The translations under genes were made by a program, and so were the position numbers. A stretch of 64,000 bases of DNA from Methylobacterium gnaphalii (GTDB taxonomy: Bacteria > Pseudomonadota > Alphaproteobacteria > Rhizobiales > Beijerinckiaceae), in NCBI RefSeq assembly GCF_007992215.1, contig NZ_BJZV01000002.1, positions 248,001-312,000 on the forward strand, in the 5' to 3' direction. Positions within the stretch are counted from its first letter, which is position 1. Every line of letters starts with the position of its first letter. The notes under the pieces are model-generated. The model ran no database searches. It had not been told where the DNA came from and saw only the letters and a list, made by a program, of their open reading frames with translations. Below are positions 45,061-53,961 of the stretch, piece after piece.

Positions 45061-46386
45061 TCACCGAGACGTCACGACCGATGCGATCGGTGCCTCGAAA
45101 GTCCCTCGCGGCCGGATCAGCGTGACGCTCCCTCGGTCCACCAGCACTTCTGCCGGGGTCGGATGGCTGAGAAAGCCGATCGGGCTTGCAGTGAGGCCGT
45201 AGGCACCAGATTGCAGGATCGCGACCAACTCGCCCGCGTGCAGGTCCGGCAGCGCGGCTTGCCGGGCCAGGGTATCGAGCGGCGTGCAGAGCGGGCCGAC
45301 CAAGGTGCAGGGCGAGGCCTCGCGACCGGCCGGAGCGGCGGCGACGATCGGAAAGTCGCGCTTTATCACCTGGCCGAGATTGCCCGAGGCGGCGAGATGG
45401 TGGTGCATGCCGCCGTCGATCACGAGGAAGCGCGTGCCGCGCGACATCTTCGAGGCGAGCACCTGCCCCGCATAGAGCCCAGCGGGTCCAACGAGGAAGC
45501 GGCCCGGCTCGATCAGCACGCGCGCGTCGCGGATCAGGGGGTCGTCGCGCAGATAGGCGGCGAGGTGGTCGACGCGCTCCCTCAGCCGGCCGAGGTCCAG
45601 CGCGGTCTCGCCCTGAAAATACGGGATGCCGAGCCCGCCTCCGAGGTCGATCGTCTCCAGCGGCTGGCCGAGATGCCGTGCGGCTCGTGATGCGAGCTGC
45701 AGCCCATGCCCCCACTGACCGGCGAGGACGTCGGCATCCAGGATCTGTGTTCCGGCGAAGAGGTGGATGCCGGTGAGGCGCAGGGCCGGATGCGCCGTCA
45801 CCGCCTCAATGACGGCCTTGATCTCCTCCTCGTCGAAGCCGAAGGGTGAGGGCTTGCCGCCCATCCGCATCGCCCCGCCCTGGGCAGCGGCCGAGGGATT
45901 GATGCGCAGCGCCACCGGCACCGTGACGCCGAGGCCCTGCCCGATCGCGGCGACGCGGGCGATCTCCTCGTGGCTTTCGAGATGGATCTCGCCGATGCCG
46001 CGCTCGATGACGAACGCGAGTTCGTCCAGCCGCTTGCCCGGCCCCGCGAACAGGATGCGCTCCGACGCGGCGCCGGCCGCGCACGCGGCGAGGTACTCCG
46101 CCGCCGAGGCGATCTCGAGCCCAGCGCCCTCTCTCACGAAGACCCGCGCGACGGCCGGGTTCGGGTTCGCCTTGATGGAGTAGTAGATGTCCGCGAAGCC
46201 CGCGACGGCCTCGCTCAGGGCGCGGAAGATGCGCCGCATGCGCTCGGCGTCGTAGACGTAGAGCGGGGTGCCGTGGTGCTCGGCGAGCGCGGATAGCGGA
46301 ACGCCGCCCACCGCGAGCTCGCCCGCGACGGAGCCGAAGAGGTCGGCGAGCTGTTCGGCCGGTGCGGGGCCGTCAGGCTGCGGCAT
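45061..46386 (-). CDS. fold-type III PLP-dependent decarboxylase (DAP/ornithine decarboxylase superfamily; BtrK- or exosortase-A-associated-like)
   Basis: The 441-residue protein has the alanine-racemase-fold barrel with the PLP lysine in IYYSIKANPNPAVA (K72), the glycine-rich phosphate loop ETIDLGGGLGIPYF, a LIEPGRFLVGPAGLYAGQVL segment, and the active-site GPLCTPLDTLA Cys. This is a DAP-decarboxylase-like enzyme, but its partners (an ACP and an AMP-forming ligase) make it resemble BtrK, which decarboxylates glutamyl-ACP in butirosin synthesis, and the decarboxylases annotated as exosortase A system-associated. Its start overlaps the ligase stop by 14 bases. It could still be a lysine or ornithine decarboxylase; the free or carrier-bound nature of the substrate is not proven. 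Confidence 0.85.
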   Translation of the reverse strand: MPQPDGPAPAEQLADLFGSVAGELAVGGVPLSALAEHHGTPLYVYDAERMRRIFRALSEAVAGFADIYYSIKANPNPAVARVFVREGAGLEIASAAEYLAACAAGAASERILFAGPGKRLDELAFVIERGIGEIHLESHEEIARVAAIGQGLGVTVPVALRINPSAAAQGGAMRMGGKPSPFGFDEEEIKAVIEAVTAHPALRLTGIHLFAGTQILDADVLAGQWGHGLQLASRAARHLGQPLETIDLGGGLGIPYFQGETALDLGRLRERVDHLAAYLRDDPLIRDARVLIEPGRFLVGPAGLYAGQVLASKMSRGTRFLVIDGGMHHHLAASGNLGQVIKRDFPIVAAAPAGREASPCTLVGPLCTPLDTLARQAALPDLHAGELVAILQSGAYGLTASPIGFLSHPTPAEVLVDRGSVTLIRPRGTFEAPIASVVTSR

Positions 46387-47911
46387 CCATGATCCTGTCC
46401 GCCGCGTTCCTCTCCGCGACCAGACGCTTGTAATCGACCTTGCCGTTCGGCGTCACCGGCAAAGCTGCCACGCATTCCAGGCTGCGCGGAACCATGTAGG
46501 CGGCGAGGCGCTCGCCCGCCGCCAGCAGCACGGCGGGAACGTCGAGGGCGCCCTCCCCCGCTACGGCGACCGCGTGGACACGCTGGCCGAGGATCGCGTC
46601 CGGCAACCCGATCACCGCGACCTGGCGCAGGGCCTTGGTCGCCATGAGGGCCTCCTCGACCTCGGAGGGGCTGATGCGGTAGCCGGCCGACTTGATCATC
46701 GCGTCGTCGCGGCCGACGAAGGTGAAGTAGCCGTCCTCGTCCTCGACCACGAGGTCGCCCGAATAGCAGACGAGGCCGCCGCCCTGCGCGGGGGCGTAGA
46801 GGGGATCGGGCCGCAGCACCCGGGCCGTTTCCTCCGGCCGGTTCCAGTAGCCGAGCGAGACCGTCGGCCCGCGATGCACGAGGATGCCGGGCTCGCCGGG
46901 CGCCGCGCGGCGCCCGTCCGGCGTCACCGCGAAGACCTCGCATTCGGGGATCGCCCGGCCGATCGAGCCGGGACGGCGCCCGACCTCGTCCGGCGGCAGG
47001 TAGGTCGACCGGAATGCCTCGGTGAGCCCGTACATCAGCACCACGTCCGTCCGCGGCCATTGCCGGCCCAGGCGCGCGACGATGTCGGTGGGCAGGGCAC
47101 CGCCGGAATTGGTGACGTAGCGCAGGTCCGGCAGCGGCGTCGTCGCGAAGCGGGGCGTGGCCCGCGCCAGGATCGTCCAGATCGTCGGAACGCCGGCGAG
47201 TCCCGTGATGCGGTGGCGCGCCAGGAGATCGACGATGTCGTTGCCGAGCCGAAACCCTGCGAGCACCAGCACCGCCCGCTCCTGAACGGCGGTGAGCAAC
47301 TGGTTCAATCCATAGTCGAAGCTGAACGGCAGCAGGGACAGGATGCGATCGCTGCCGGTGATCGAGAGATAGTTCGCGACGATCCGGCTACCGGCGAGCA
47401 GGTTGCGGTGGCTCAGCATCACGCCCTTGGGCGTGCCGGTGGAGCCCGAGGTGTAGAGGATCGCCGCGAGATCCTCGCCGAGGGCCGTATCGGCCGGCGG
47501 TTCGACCGCACCGACCTCGGCCTCCTCGACGAGAAGCGCGGTCGCAAGGTCGTGCAGGCCGTCGAGGGCGTCGCCCAGGGCGGACAGGCCGGCTCGGTCG
47601 GTAATCAGGACGCGGGCGCCGCAATCGGCCAGGATGTGGCGGACCTGAGCCGGTTTCAGCAGCGGATTGACGGGAACGAACACCGCGCCCGCATGGCTCA
47701 CGCCGAAGATCGCCGCGCATTCCGCGATGCATTTCGGCAGCAGGATCGCGACGCGGTCCCCCCGCCGGATTCCCGCGGCGCGCAGGCGTGCCGCGCAGGC
47801 ATGGGCCTCGGGGCGCAGCTCCGCATGCGTCACGGCCCGTTCGCCCTCGACGAGCGCCGTCCGGCCCGCATCGTCGGGGCGCGGTCCGAGCAGGTGGTGG
47901 AGCAGGTACAT
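46373..47911 (-). CDS. AMP-forming acyl/aminoacyl ligase (exosortase-A-associated- or BtrJ-like role)
   Basis: The 512-residue ANL-superfamily enzyme has the P-loop-like YTSGSTGTPKGVMLSH at residues 153-168, the YGLTEAFRSTYLPP active-site motif, the YSGDLVVEDEDGYFTFVGRDDAM hinge region and C-terminal lysine in TPNGKVDYKRL. It activates a carboxylate as acyl-adenylate and likely loads it on the adjacent acyl carrier protein. Substrate specificity is not readable. Its gene starts 8 bases after the ACP stop and its end overlaps the decarboxylase start, so the three form a tight operon. ATG 47911 chosen for the conserved MYLLHHLL. Confidence 0.88.
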   Translation of the reverse strand: MYLLHHLLGPRPDDAGRTALVEGERAVTHAELRPEAHACAARLRAAGIRRGDRVAILLPKCIAECAAIFGVSHAGAVFVPVNPLLKPAQVRHILADCGARVLITDRAGLSALGDALDGLHDLATALLVEEAEVGAVEPPADTALGEDLAAILYTSGSTGTPKGVMLSHRNLLAGSRIVANYLSITGSDRILSLLPFSFDYGLNQLLTAVQERAVLVLAGFRLGNDIVDLLARHRITGLAGVPTIWTILARATPRFATTPLPDLRYVTNSGGALPTDIVARLGRQWPRTDVVLMYGLTEAFRSTYLPPDEVGRRPGSIGRAIPECEVFAVTPDGRRAAPGEPGILVHRGPTVSLGYWNRPEETARVLRPDPLYAPAQGGGLVCYSGDLVVEDEDGYFTFVGRDDAMIKSAGYRISPSEVEEALMATKALRQVAVIGLPDAILGQRVHAVAVAGEGALDVPAVLLAAGERLAAYMVPRSLECVAALPVTPNGKVDYKRLVAERNAADRIMDAAA

Positions 47912-47918
47912 CGCGCGA

Positions 47919-48182
47919 TCAGGCCGCGCGCTTGCGTGCGACGAAGCCGACGAGCCGGCCGAGCGTCGCGAGGTTGTCGGCGTCGAAATCGCCGTCGTCG
48001 AGGCCGATGGCATAGGTCTCGTCGAGGAACATCATCAGGTCGAGCACGCCGAGGGAATCGAGCGCGCCGGTGGTCAGGAGCGGAGTGTCGTCGGCGATCC
48101 CGCCGGCATGGGCCGCCGGAAAACGGCTCGCCATGAAGCCGAGGATCGTCTGCCGGATCGCGATCGGTGACTGGGATTGCAA
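47919..48182 (-). CDS. acyl carrier protein
   Basis: The 87-residue protein is a free-standing carrier protein, with the phosphopantetheine Ser in GALDSLGVLDLM (S43). The surrounding helix is DTPLLTTGALDSLGVLDLMM and it ends in a basic tail KRAA. The start is a TTG at 48182, supported by GAGGAG 8 bases upstream; no in-frame ATG lies before the conserved part. It needs a phosphopantetheinyl transferase from elsewhere. Placed directly before the AMP ligase, it is the probable acceptor of its acyl-adenylate. Confidence 0.88.
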   Translation of the reverse strand: MQSQSPIAIRQTILGFMASRFPAAHAGGIADDTPLLTTGALDSLGVLDLMMFLDETYAIGLDDGDFDADNLATLGRLVGFVARKRAA

Positions 48183-48203
48183 GCGGGGGACTCCTCTTCG
48201 GGA

Positions 48204-49094
48204 TCAGGTATCGAGGTCGAGCAGCACGAGTTCGGAGAAGGCGTAGTCGATCCGGTCACGGTCGAGGCCGCCCTTGCGGAAGCGGCAACGGCCTGTGCGG
48301 AAGAGGCTGCCGCGCGGGCAATCCGCCCGGTCCCCGTCGACCGTGAGCGCGAGGACGCCGCGCGCGACGAGGAAGCGGGCGATGGCGGCGCGGTTCGCGA
48401 GCACCCCCTGGCGGCTGTCGGCGTAGATCAGGTTGGCGTGACGGATGCCCATGCGGGGCGCCACCCGGAACAGCAGCGGCGACACCCGGTCGCCCTCGCG
48501 GAGCACGGCGGCGACGCAGCCCAAGGCCTCGTGCCGCTCCAGGAGATCGCCCTCGGCGACCTGCGCGGCCGCTGGATGGTTCAGCCCGACGACGCCGGCG
48601 CCGGAGGGCGAAGGCAACGCCGCCCAGGGCGGAAGGAAGGTGACGACTCGGCCCTCGTTGCAGGTCTCGAAGCCGAGCGCCGTGTTGAGCCGCTCGACCG
48701 AGGTCGACGGCGTCAGATCGGTGAAGACCGTCTCGCGCTCCGTGACGACCCGGCGCAGCATCATCGGCGCCTGCCAGCGATGCCCGGGGGCAACGTACCA
48801 TCCCGCGAGGTTGACGGTCGCGGTACGGCCCTCGCGGCCGAGGCGCTCGCTGCGGAAGGTCAGCAGGACGCCGACATCCTCGCCGCGCGAGCGGAGCAGG
48901 TAGCCCAACGGACCGGATCGCCGCGCGGCGCCGAGGCGGGCGAAGCCCCGTTCCCAGAACCTGCGGTCCCGATCGGGGAAGCCGCGCCGGAGCACGGGGA
49001 TCGCCTCGTCGAGTCCCCCGTCCGGGATCGGACGCAGGCCATCGCTTACGGGCGGCGCCTGGCTCTCCAATTGAAACGCGAGATTCGTCGACAT
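48204..49094 (-). CDS. GNAT-like acetyltransferase-family protein
   Basis: The 296-residue protein has a GNAT-like region at residues about 60-170 (GYLLRSRGEDVGVLLTFRS, NLAGWYVAPGHRWQAPMMLR, then SVERLNTALGFE, typical of N-acyltransferases in which NxxLGFE forms the last part of the fold). The C-terminal half (residues 170-296) has no recognised family. It is the first gene of the cassette, 21 bases before the ACP. A role in moving the decarboxylated acyl group from ACP to an amine or glycan is plausible but unproven. Two Cys (DCPRGSLFRTGRC) near the end may be structural. Confidence 0.65.
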   Translation of the reverse strand: MSTNLAFQLESQAPPVSDGLRPIPDGGLDEAIPVLRRGFPDRDRRFWERGFARLGAARRSGPLGYLLRSRGEDVGVLLTFRSERLGREGRTATVNLAGWYVAPGHRWQAPMMLRRVVTERETVFTDLTPSTSVERLNTALGFETCNEGRVVTFLPPWAALPSPSGAGVVGLNHPAAAQVAEGDLLERHEALGCVAAVLREGDRVSPLLFRVAPRMGIRHANLIYADSRQGVLANRAAIARFLVARGVLALTVDGDRADCPRGSLFRTGRCRFRKGGLDRDRIDYAFSELVLLDLDT

Positions 49095-49435
49095 GGACCG
49101 AATGATTGCAGCTCAGACCCGGCGTTGATGCTGTCGCCATGATCGATTGAGGCGACTATCTTGTCTATTTTTGCGTTCCTATTTAGTAAATCGGCGCAAA
49201 TAGCTTAGCGAAGACGCAATGTGACAAAGTTTATACTTTCAGAGCATGAACGTGCGGAGCTGTCGATTAATCCGGTCGGCGCAACGAAAACCGCCCGACC
49301 GTTCGAAACATCGTGAATCGCGGTTAACGGCGGCGTGGCGCCCCGTGCCGAACGTCACCGCGTCCCCGGCAACCAACCTCGACTATGGGCGTTGACGGCA
49401 GAGTTTAGCTTGGCCTTACGCCGAAGAGGACCGCC
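49095..49435. other. 341-base upstream region of the carrier-protein cassette
   Basis: The left part (about 49150-49240) is AT-rich compared with its neighbourhood and probably contains the minus-strand cassette promoter. The right part holds a plus-strand EcfG-like element in front of a 26-codon frame. No other gene seen. Confidence 0.45.
49369..49393 (+). promoter_or_regulatory. EcfG-like promoter candidate before a microprotein
   Basis: GCAAC (49369-49373), 16 bases, then CGTT (49390-49393): one mismatch to GGAAC-N16-CGTT. It lies 43 bases before the ATG at 49436, which has its own ribosome-binding site. Confidence 0.4.
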
Positions 49436-49516
49436 ATGACCGTGATCTCGCTTCTCGTCGCCGGAAATCTGCTTCTCGCCGGTGCCTTCTCCTGCGTGGC
49501 GATCCTGTCGGAGTGA
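49436..49516 (+). CDS. 26-residue hydrophobic microprotein
   Basis: The frame MTVISLLVAGNLLLAGAFSC-VAILSE is one membrane-spanning helix with short ends. GAAGAGGA lies 6 bases before the ATG, and an EcfG-like promoter lies about 40 bases upstream, which is more support than chance frames of this size usually have. It is convergent with flhA (16 bases). Function unknown; small membrane peptides of this kind often modulate transporters or kinases. Confidence 0.5.
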   Translation: MTVISLLVAGNLLLAGAFSCVAILSE

Positions 49517-49532
49517 CGCGGCGGCCTGCCGC

Positions 49533-51677
49533 TCAGACCGACCCCACCGTCCTCAGCCGCGCCCGCGCGTGGATCTCCGCCTGACTCATCACCGGCGTCT
49601 CGCGACGGAAGCGCTCGATGATCGAGCGTACGAAGGGCCGTGATTGGACGGAAGTGACGAGCACTGGCATCTCGCCCATCCGGGCAGCCTGCTCGAAGCG
49701 GTCGCGTACCGCGTTGACGAAATCCGAGAGTTTGGACGGCTGCATCGCGAGGTAGCGCTCCTCGCGCTCCCCGACGATCGACTCGAGGAAGGCCTGCTCC
49801 CAGGCCGGCGACAGGGTGATGATCGGCAGCGTTCCGTCTGGCCCTTGATACTGTGCGCAGATCTGACGCCCGAGGCGAGCGCGGACGTGCTCGACGATGT
49901 CGCGCGGGTTCTTCACGTGGCCGGCAACCTCGGCGATGCCCTCGACGATGGAGCCGAGATCGCGGATCGAGACCCGCTCGGCCAGCAGGAGTTGCAGCAC
50001 GCGTTGAATGCCGGTGGTGGCGATCTGCGAAGGCACGACCTCCTTCAACAGCTCGCCGTGCTCCTTGGAGAGTTCCTTGAGGAGCTTCTGGACTTCAACG
50101 TGGTTCAGAAGCTCGGAGACGTGCGCCTTGATGGTCTCTGTCAGATGCGTCGAAATCACGGTGGCCGCATCGACCACGGTGTAGCCCTTGAGCTGGGCCT
50201 GATCGCGCAGGGACGCGTCGATCCATGTCGCCGGCAGGCCGAAGGTCGGCTCCTGCATGTGCTGGCCGGGAAGCTGAACCTGGCCGCCCATCGGGTCCAT
50301 CGCCATGAACTGGCCCGGGAAGACCTGACCGGTACCGGCCTCGATCTCCTTGACGCGCACAACGTAGGCGTTGGCCTCCAGCGCCACGTTGTCGAGGATG
50401 CGTACCGACGGCATGACGAAGCCGAGCTCGGCCGCGAGCTGGCGGCGCAGGGCCTTGATCTGGTCGGTGAGGCGGTCCTGGCCCTCACCGTTGACCAGGG
50501 CGAGGAGCGCGTAGCCCATCTCCAGCTTGAGGTCGTCGAGCTTGAGCAGGTCGGTGACCGTCTCTTCGGCGGGCGCGGTGCCTGCCTTGCCGTCGACGGC
50601 CTTCCCGGCCTCGTCGAGGGCCGCGGGGGCGTTCTTGTTGTCCCGGGCGATCTTCCAGGCGGCATAGCCCGCGGCGCCGCCGAGCAGTGCGAAGGGTAGC
50701 ATCGGCATGCCGGGCAGCAGGGCGATCAGCCCCATCACGCCAGCCGACATGCCGAGCGCCTTCGGATAGTTGGCGAGCTGCTTCCCGAGCGCCTTGTCGG
50801 CTGAGCCGCGCACACCGGCCTTCGACACCAGAATACCCGCCGCCGTCGAGACGATCAGCGCCGGGACCTGGGACGCGAGGCCGTCGCCGATGGTGAGCAG
50901 CGTGTAGGTCTTGGCGGCGGCGCCGAAAGCGAGCCCTTGCTGCGCGACTCCGATGATGATGCCGCCGACCACGTTGATGCCGGTGATCAGCAGGGCTGCG
51001 ATGGCATCGCCGCGCACGAATTTCGAGGCACCGTCCATGGCGCCGAAAAAGGAGGATTCCTCCTCCAGCGCGGCACGCCGCGCCTTGGCGGCTTTCTCGT
51101 CGATCAGGCCAGCGGAGAGGTCGGCGTCAATTGCCATCTGCTTGCCCGGCATGGCGTCGAGGGTGAAGCGGGCGGCGACCTCGGCGATGCGGCCCGAGCC
51201 CTTCGTGATCACCACGAAGTTCACGATGATCAGGATCGCGAAGACGATGATCCCGATCACGAAATTCCCACCCATCACGAAATGCCCGAAGGCCTCGATG
51301 ACGTGTCCGGCCGCTGCGGTGCCCTCGTGGCCATGCCCGAGGATGAGGCGGGTCGAGGCGAGGTTCAGGGCCAGTCGCAGAAGGGTCGCGACGAGCAGCA
51401 GCGTCGGGAAGACCGTGAATTCGAGCGGGTTGTCGATGAACAGTCCCGTCATCATGATCAGCACGGACATGATGATCGACACTGCCAGCAGCAGGTCGAG
51501 CAGCACGGCCGGCAGCGGAAAGATCAGCACCGTGAGGATGCCGAGCACTGCGGTCGCGAAGAAAAGGTCCGTGCGCTTGCCGAGCGCCTGTAGGTCCGCG
51601 CGGGTCGGCAGAGACAGGCTGCCGAGGCCCGAGATGCCGGCACCGGCGCCGGGCGCGGCGCTCGCGGTCTCGCTCAT
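49533..51677 (-). CDS. flhA: flagellar biosynthesis protein FlhA
   Basis: The 714-residue protein is the large export-gate component of the flagellar type III system. It has N-terminal membrane helices (ATAVLGILTVLIFPLPAVLL, the LLDLLLAVSIIMSVLIMMT segment), the FHIPEP-family signature (TVFPTLLLVATLLRLALNLA-STRLIL), the cytoplasmic loop PGKQMAIDADLSAGLIDEKA, and a long C-terminal domain that binds chaperones and substrates (YTVVDAATVISTHL, LAERVSIRDLGSIVEGIAE). Start MSETASAA at 51677; no other flagellar gene is adjacent, and the flagellins are 38 kb away. Confidence 0.97.
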   Translation of the reverse strand: MSETASAAPGAGAGISGLGSLSLPTRADLQALGKRTDLFFATAVLGILTVLIFPLPAVLLDLLLAVSIIMSVLIMMTGLFIDNPLEFTVFPTLLLVATLLRLALNLASTRLILGHGHEGTAAAGHVIEAFGHFVMGGNFVIGIIVFAILIIVNFVVITKGSGRIAEVAARFTLDAMPGKQMAIDADLSAGLIDEKAAKARRAALEEESSFFGAMDGASKFVRGDAIAALLITGINVVGGIIIGVAQQGLAFGAAAKTYTLLTIGDGLASQVPALIVSTAAGILVSKAGVRGSADKALGKQLANYPKALGMSAGVMGLIALLPGMPMLPFALLGGAAGYAAWKIARDNKNAPAALDEAGKAVDGKAGTAPAEETVTDLLKLDDLKLEMGYALLALVNGEGQDRLTDQIKALRRQLAAELGFVMPSVRILDNVALEANAYVVRVKEIEAGTGQVFPGQFMAMDPMGGQVQLPGQHMQEPTFGLPATWIDASLRDQAQLKGYTVVDAATVISTHLTETIKAHVSELLNHVEVQKLLKELSKEHGELLKEVVPSQIATTGIQRVLQLLLAERVSIRDLGSIVEGIAEVAGHVKNPRDIVEHVRARLGRQICAQYQGPDGTLPIITLSPAWEQAFLESIVGEREERYLAMQPSKLSDFVNAVRDRFEQAARMGEMPVLVTSVQSRPFVRSIIERFRRETPVMSQAEIHARARLRTVGSV

Positions 51678-51881
51678 GATCGTCCCGACTGCCTGAAAGC
51701 GCGGTGCGCATCGCCACACCGGTGCACCCGGCAAGATTTGCCGGGTGCATGGTTAGCGCTCCGTTAACGGCGGGATCCGGGCTGCTCTGGAACCCGATCG
51801 CGAGGCGATGGCTTGAACCGGCATTCAAGTCTGGCCGGGCTGCCGGACGCCTTCACGGACATGCATTCGAGGAGCCGAGCC

Positions 51882-52583
51882 ATGGCCTCACGCGCCATCA
51901 CCGCCCTGTTCGACGATTACGAGGAGGCCGTGAAAGCGGTCGACCGGATCGAGGCGGAGGGCGTTCCGCACGGCGACATCTCGATCGTCGCGAGTAACGA
52001 GGGCGAGCGCCATCTCGGCCGCCTGCCGCCGGCGGCGCATGCCACCCATCACGAGAGCGACGCCGCTGACGGTGCCGGTGCCGGCGCGACGGTGGGCACG
52101 GTCCTCGGCGGCGGAGCAGGCCTCCTCGCAGGCCTCGGCATGCTCGCGATACCTGGTGTCGGGCCGGTCGTGGCGGCGGGCTGGCTGGTCGCGGCGGTCA
52201 CGGGCGCAGGCGTCGGCGCGGCGGCCGGCGGCCTGCTGGGTGCCCTGACCGGGGCGGGCCTGAGTCATTCGGATGCCGAGACCTACGCGGAAGGCGTGCG
52301 CCGCGGCGGGACCCTTGTTACCGTTCGCGCTGGTGACGATCGCGCAGACCGGGTGATGAGCCTGCTGCAGAAGAGCGGCGCGATCGACCTCGACGAGCGC
52401 GCGCAGGACTGGCGTGCGCAAGGCTGGACCGGCGGCACCGCAAGCGCCGGTCGGGCGGCTGCCCCGGTCGCGACCGGACACGCCCTCGCGGCAGACGATA
52501 CGCCCCCCACTGCCACCCCGGTGCCCGCGACAGATCCCGACGCCGCTCCGCCGACGCGGCTTCCACCCAGTGCCATCCGGTGA
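51882..52583 (+). CDS. YflT-like general stress protein with glycine-zipper region
   Basis: The 233-residue protein starts with an N-terminal domain like the general stress protein 17M (YflT) (MASRAITALFDDYEEAVKAV, DRIEAEGVPHGDISIVASNE), continues with a Gly/Ala-rich, partly membrane-like stretch (about residues 67-130, many G-A-G repeats forming a glycine zipper), and ends with a second copy of the same type of fold (GGTLVTVRAGDDRADRVMSL-LQKSGAIDLDER) and a Pro/Thr tail. This is often called DUF1269/DUF3341-like. A GGAAC (51789-51793) with GCTT 17 bases on is a weak EcfG-like match. The start 51882 has GAGGAG before it. Confidence 0.75.
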   Translation: MASRAITALFDDYEEAVKAVDRIEAEGVPHGDISIVASNEGERHLGRLPPAAHATHHESDAADGAGAGATVGTVLGGGAGLLAGLGMLAIPGVGPVVAAGWLVAAVTGAGVGAAAGGLLGALTGAGLSHSDAETYAEGVRRGGTLVTVRAGDDRADRVMSLLQKSGAIDLDERAQDWRAQGWTGGTASAGRAAAPVATGHALAADDTPPTATPVPATDPDAAPPTRLPPSAIR

Positions 52584-52592
52584 GGCGCCGGG

Positions 52593-53834
52593 TCAGTTCG
52601 CGTATTTGCGGAAGATCACGGCAAGCGCGAAGGCAGCGAGCGAACCCGCAGCGATCAGGCTGATCATCAGTGTGCGGCGCGGCTCCGTCGACGATTCCGC
52701 GAGGATCGGTTCGACGATGGGGCTGAAGAATTCGAGCTGGCGGGCCGCCACGATCCGCGCCCGCTCATTCGCGGAGAGAACCTTCGCGAAATACTTCTCC
52801 GCGTCCTTGCTCTCGTTCTCGTAGGCCTCGAACTGCGCCAGGGCCGCCGACAGCACGCGCCGCTTGGCGGGATCCATGCTGGTGGCCTCACGCTCGAGCT
52901 TCTCGATATTCTCGTCGAGGTTCTTGATCTGCGCCTTCATGTCCTGGATGCGGCGCGTCTCAGGCGCGAGGTCGCGCAGCGACATGGCGAGCTGGACCTC
53001 CTGCTCGATCCGCACCTTGCGAAGCTCACTGATGACCTTGAGGTTGGCGTCGTTGGTCTTCGCCGCGTCGAGCACGCCTTCCCGGTTGCGCAGGTCGCGC
53101 ATGGCGAAGCGTACCTTGTTCATCCGCTCCTCGGCACGCACGAGCTCGCGCTGACTCTCCGCGAGCCCATCGTCACGCAGTTTCTGCGAGAGCTCGTTCA
53201 CCTTCCGCTCGCTCTCCCTCATCACGGCTTGCGCGAGCGCCAGGGATTCGTGCGGGTCGAACGCCTCGACATGCAGGGTGATGATGCCGGAGCCTGTTTC
53301 GATCTTGGTTTGAACCCGCTCGCCCCAGTATTTGACGAGCTTCTCGATCGGCTTCTCGGGATTGAAGCGCGACAGCCAGTCGATGCTGTCGCGCGAGAAG
53401 ATTTCCCGCAGCGGCATCTGTCGCTCGATCGCCTCGATCATCGGACGGCTGTTGATGTAGTTCGAGGTGATGATGGTGTCCTGGGCGATGAGCTGCTTGG
53501 GCACGCCGTTACCGGTGCCGACCTCGTCCGAGGATGCCTTCTCCGTGCCCCCGACAGCGGGCCGGATGGCGAACCGCGCCTCGGTGACGTAGCGATCCGA
53601 GGCGATGACGCCGAAATACAGCGCGCCGAGCAGGGTCGGCACGAGGCAGATCGCCACGAACAGGAACGGCAGTAGCGGGTCGCTCTTGACGTGGCTGTGG
53701 TAGGACCGGATGCCCTTGTTGCGGTCCGCGAAGCGCGAGGCGCGCGCCATCTGCCGCAACGATTCCGCCACGGCGTTCGAGCGGTCTGCCGTGGTGAGAG
53801 CCTGGCCCTGCGGAGTGCGGATCTCGACGGTCAT
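52593..53834 (-). CDS. capsule polysaccharide export inner-membrane protein (KpsE/BexC-like, PCP-3)
   Basis: The 413-residue protein has a transmembrane helix at 55-77, a large periplasmic coiled-coil region (residues about 180-370, KVNELSQKLRDDGLAESQRE, MKAQIKNLDENIEKLEREAT) and a C-terminal membrane helix (about 389-408). This is the polysaccharide co-polymerase/export architecture of KpsE/BexC/CtrB, which links the ABC transporter to the outer-membrane channel. Preceded by kpsT-like gene on the same strand (127-base gap). No kpsD/wza-like gene is adjacent. Confidence 0.85.
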   Translation of the reverse strand: MTVEIRTPQGQALTTADRSNAVAESLRQMARASRFADRNKGIRSYHSHVKSDPLLPFLFVAICLVPTLLGALYFGVIASDRYVTEARFAIRPAVGGTEKASSDEVGTGNGVPKQLIAQDTIITSNYINSRPMIEAIERQMPLREIFSRDSIDWLSRFNPEKPIEKLVKYWGERVQTKIETGSGIITLHVEAFDPHESLALAQAVMRESERKVNELSQKLRDDGLAESQRELVRAEERMNKVRFAMRDLRNREGVLDAAKTNDANLKVISELRKVRIEQEVQLAMSLRDLAPETRRIQDMKAQIKNLDENIEKLEREATSMDPAKRRVLSAALAQFEAYENESKDAEKYFAKVLSANERARIVAARQLEFFSPIVEPILAESSTEPRRTLMISLIAAGSLAAFALAVIFRKYAN

Positions 53835-53961
53835 AGGCCTGTTGGTCCGTGTGGTTCACCCGCGGTCGGGGTGCAGACCCCCGTCTCCGCCTATCTCGGA
53901 TCGCTCATCTGACTTACGGGCACGGCGAAACCGTGTCCGTCGGGCCGCTTTCGCGAAGCCC

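Noticed and set aside
46268..48136. 622-codon plus-strand open frame opposite the ligase and decarboxylase
   Set aside because: It is the antisense of the GC-rich, motif-bearing minus-strand genes; its own translation is Arg-, Asp- and Gly-rich with no family features.
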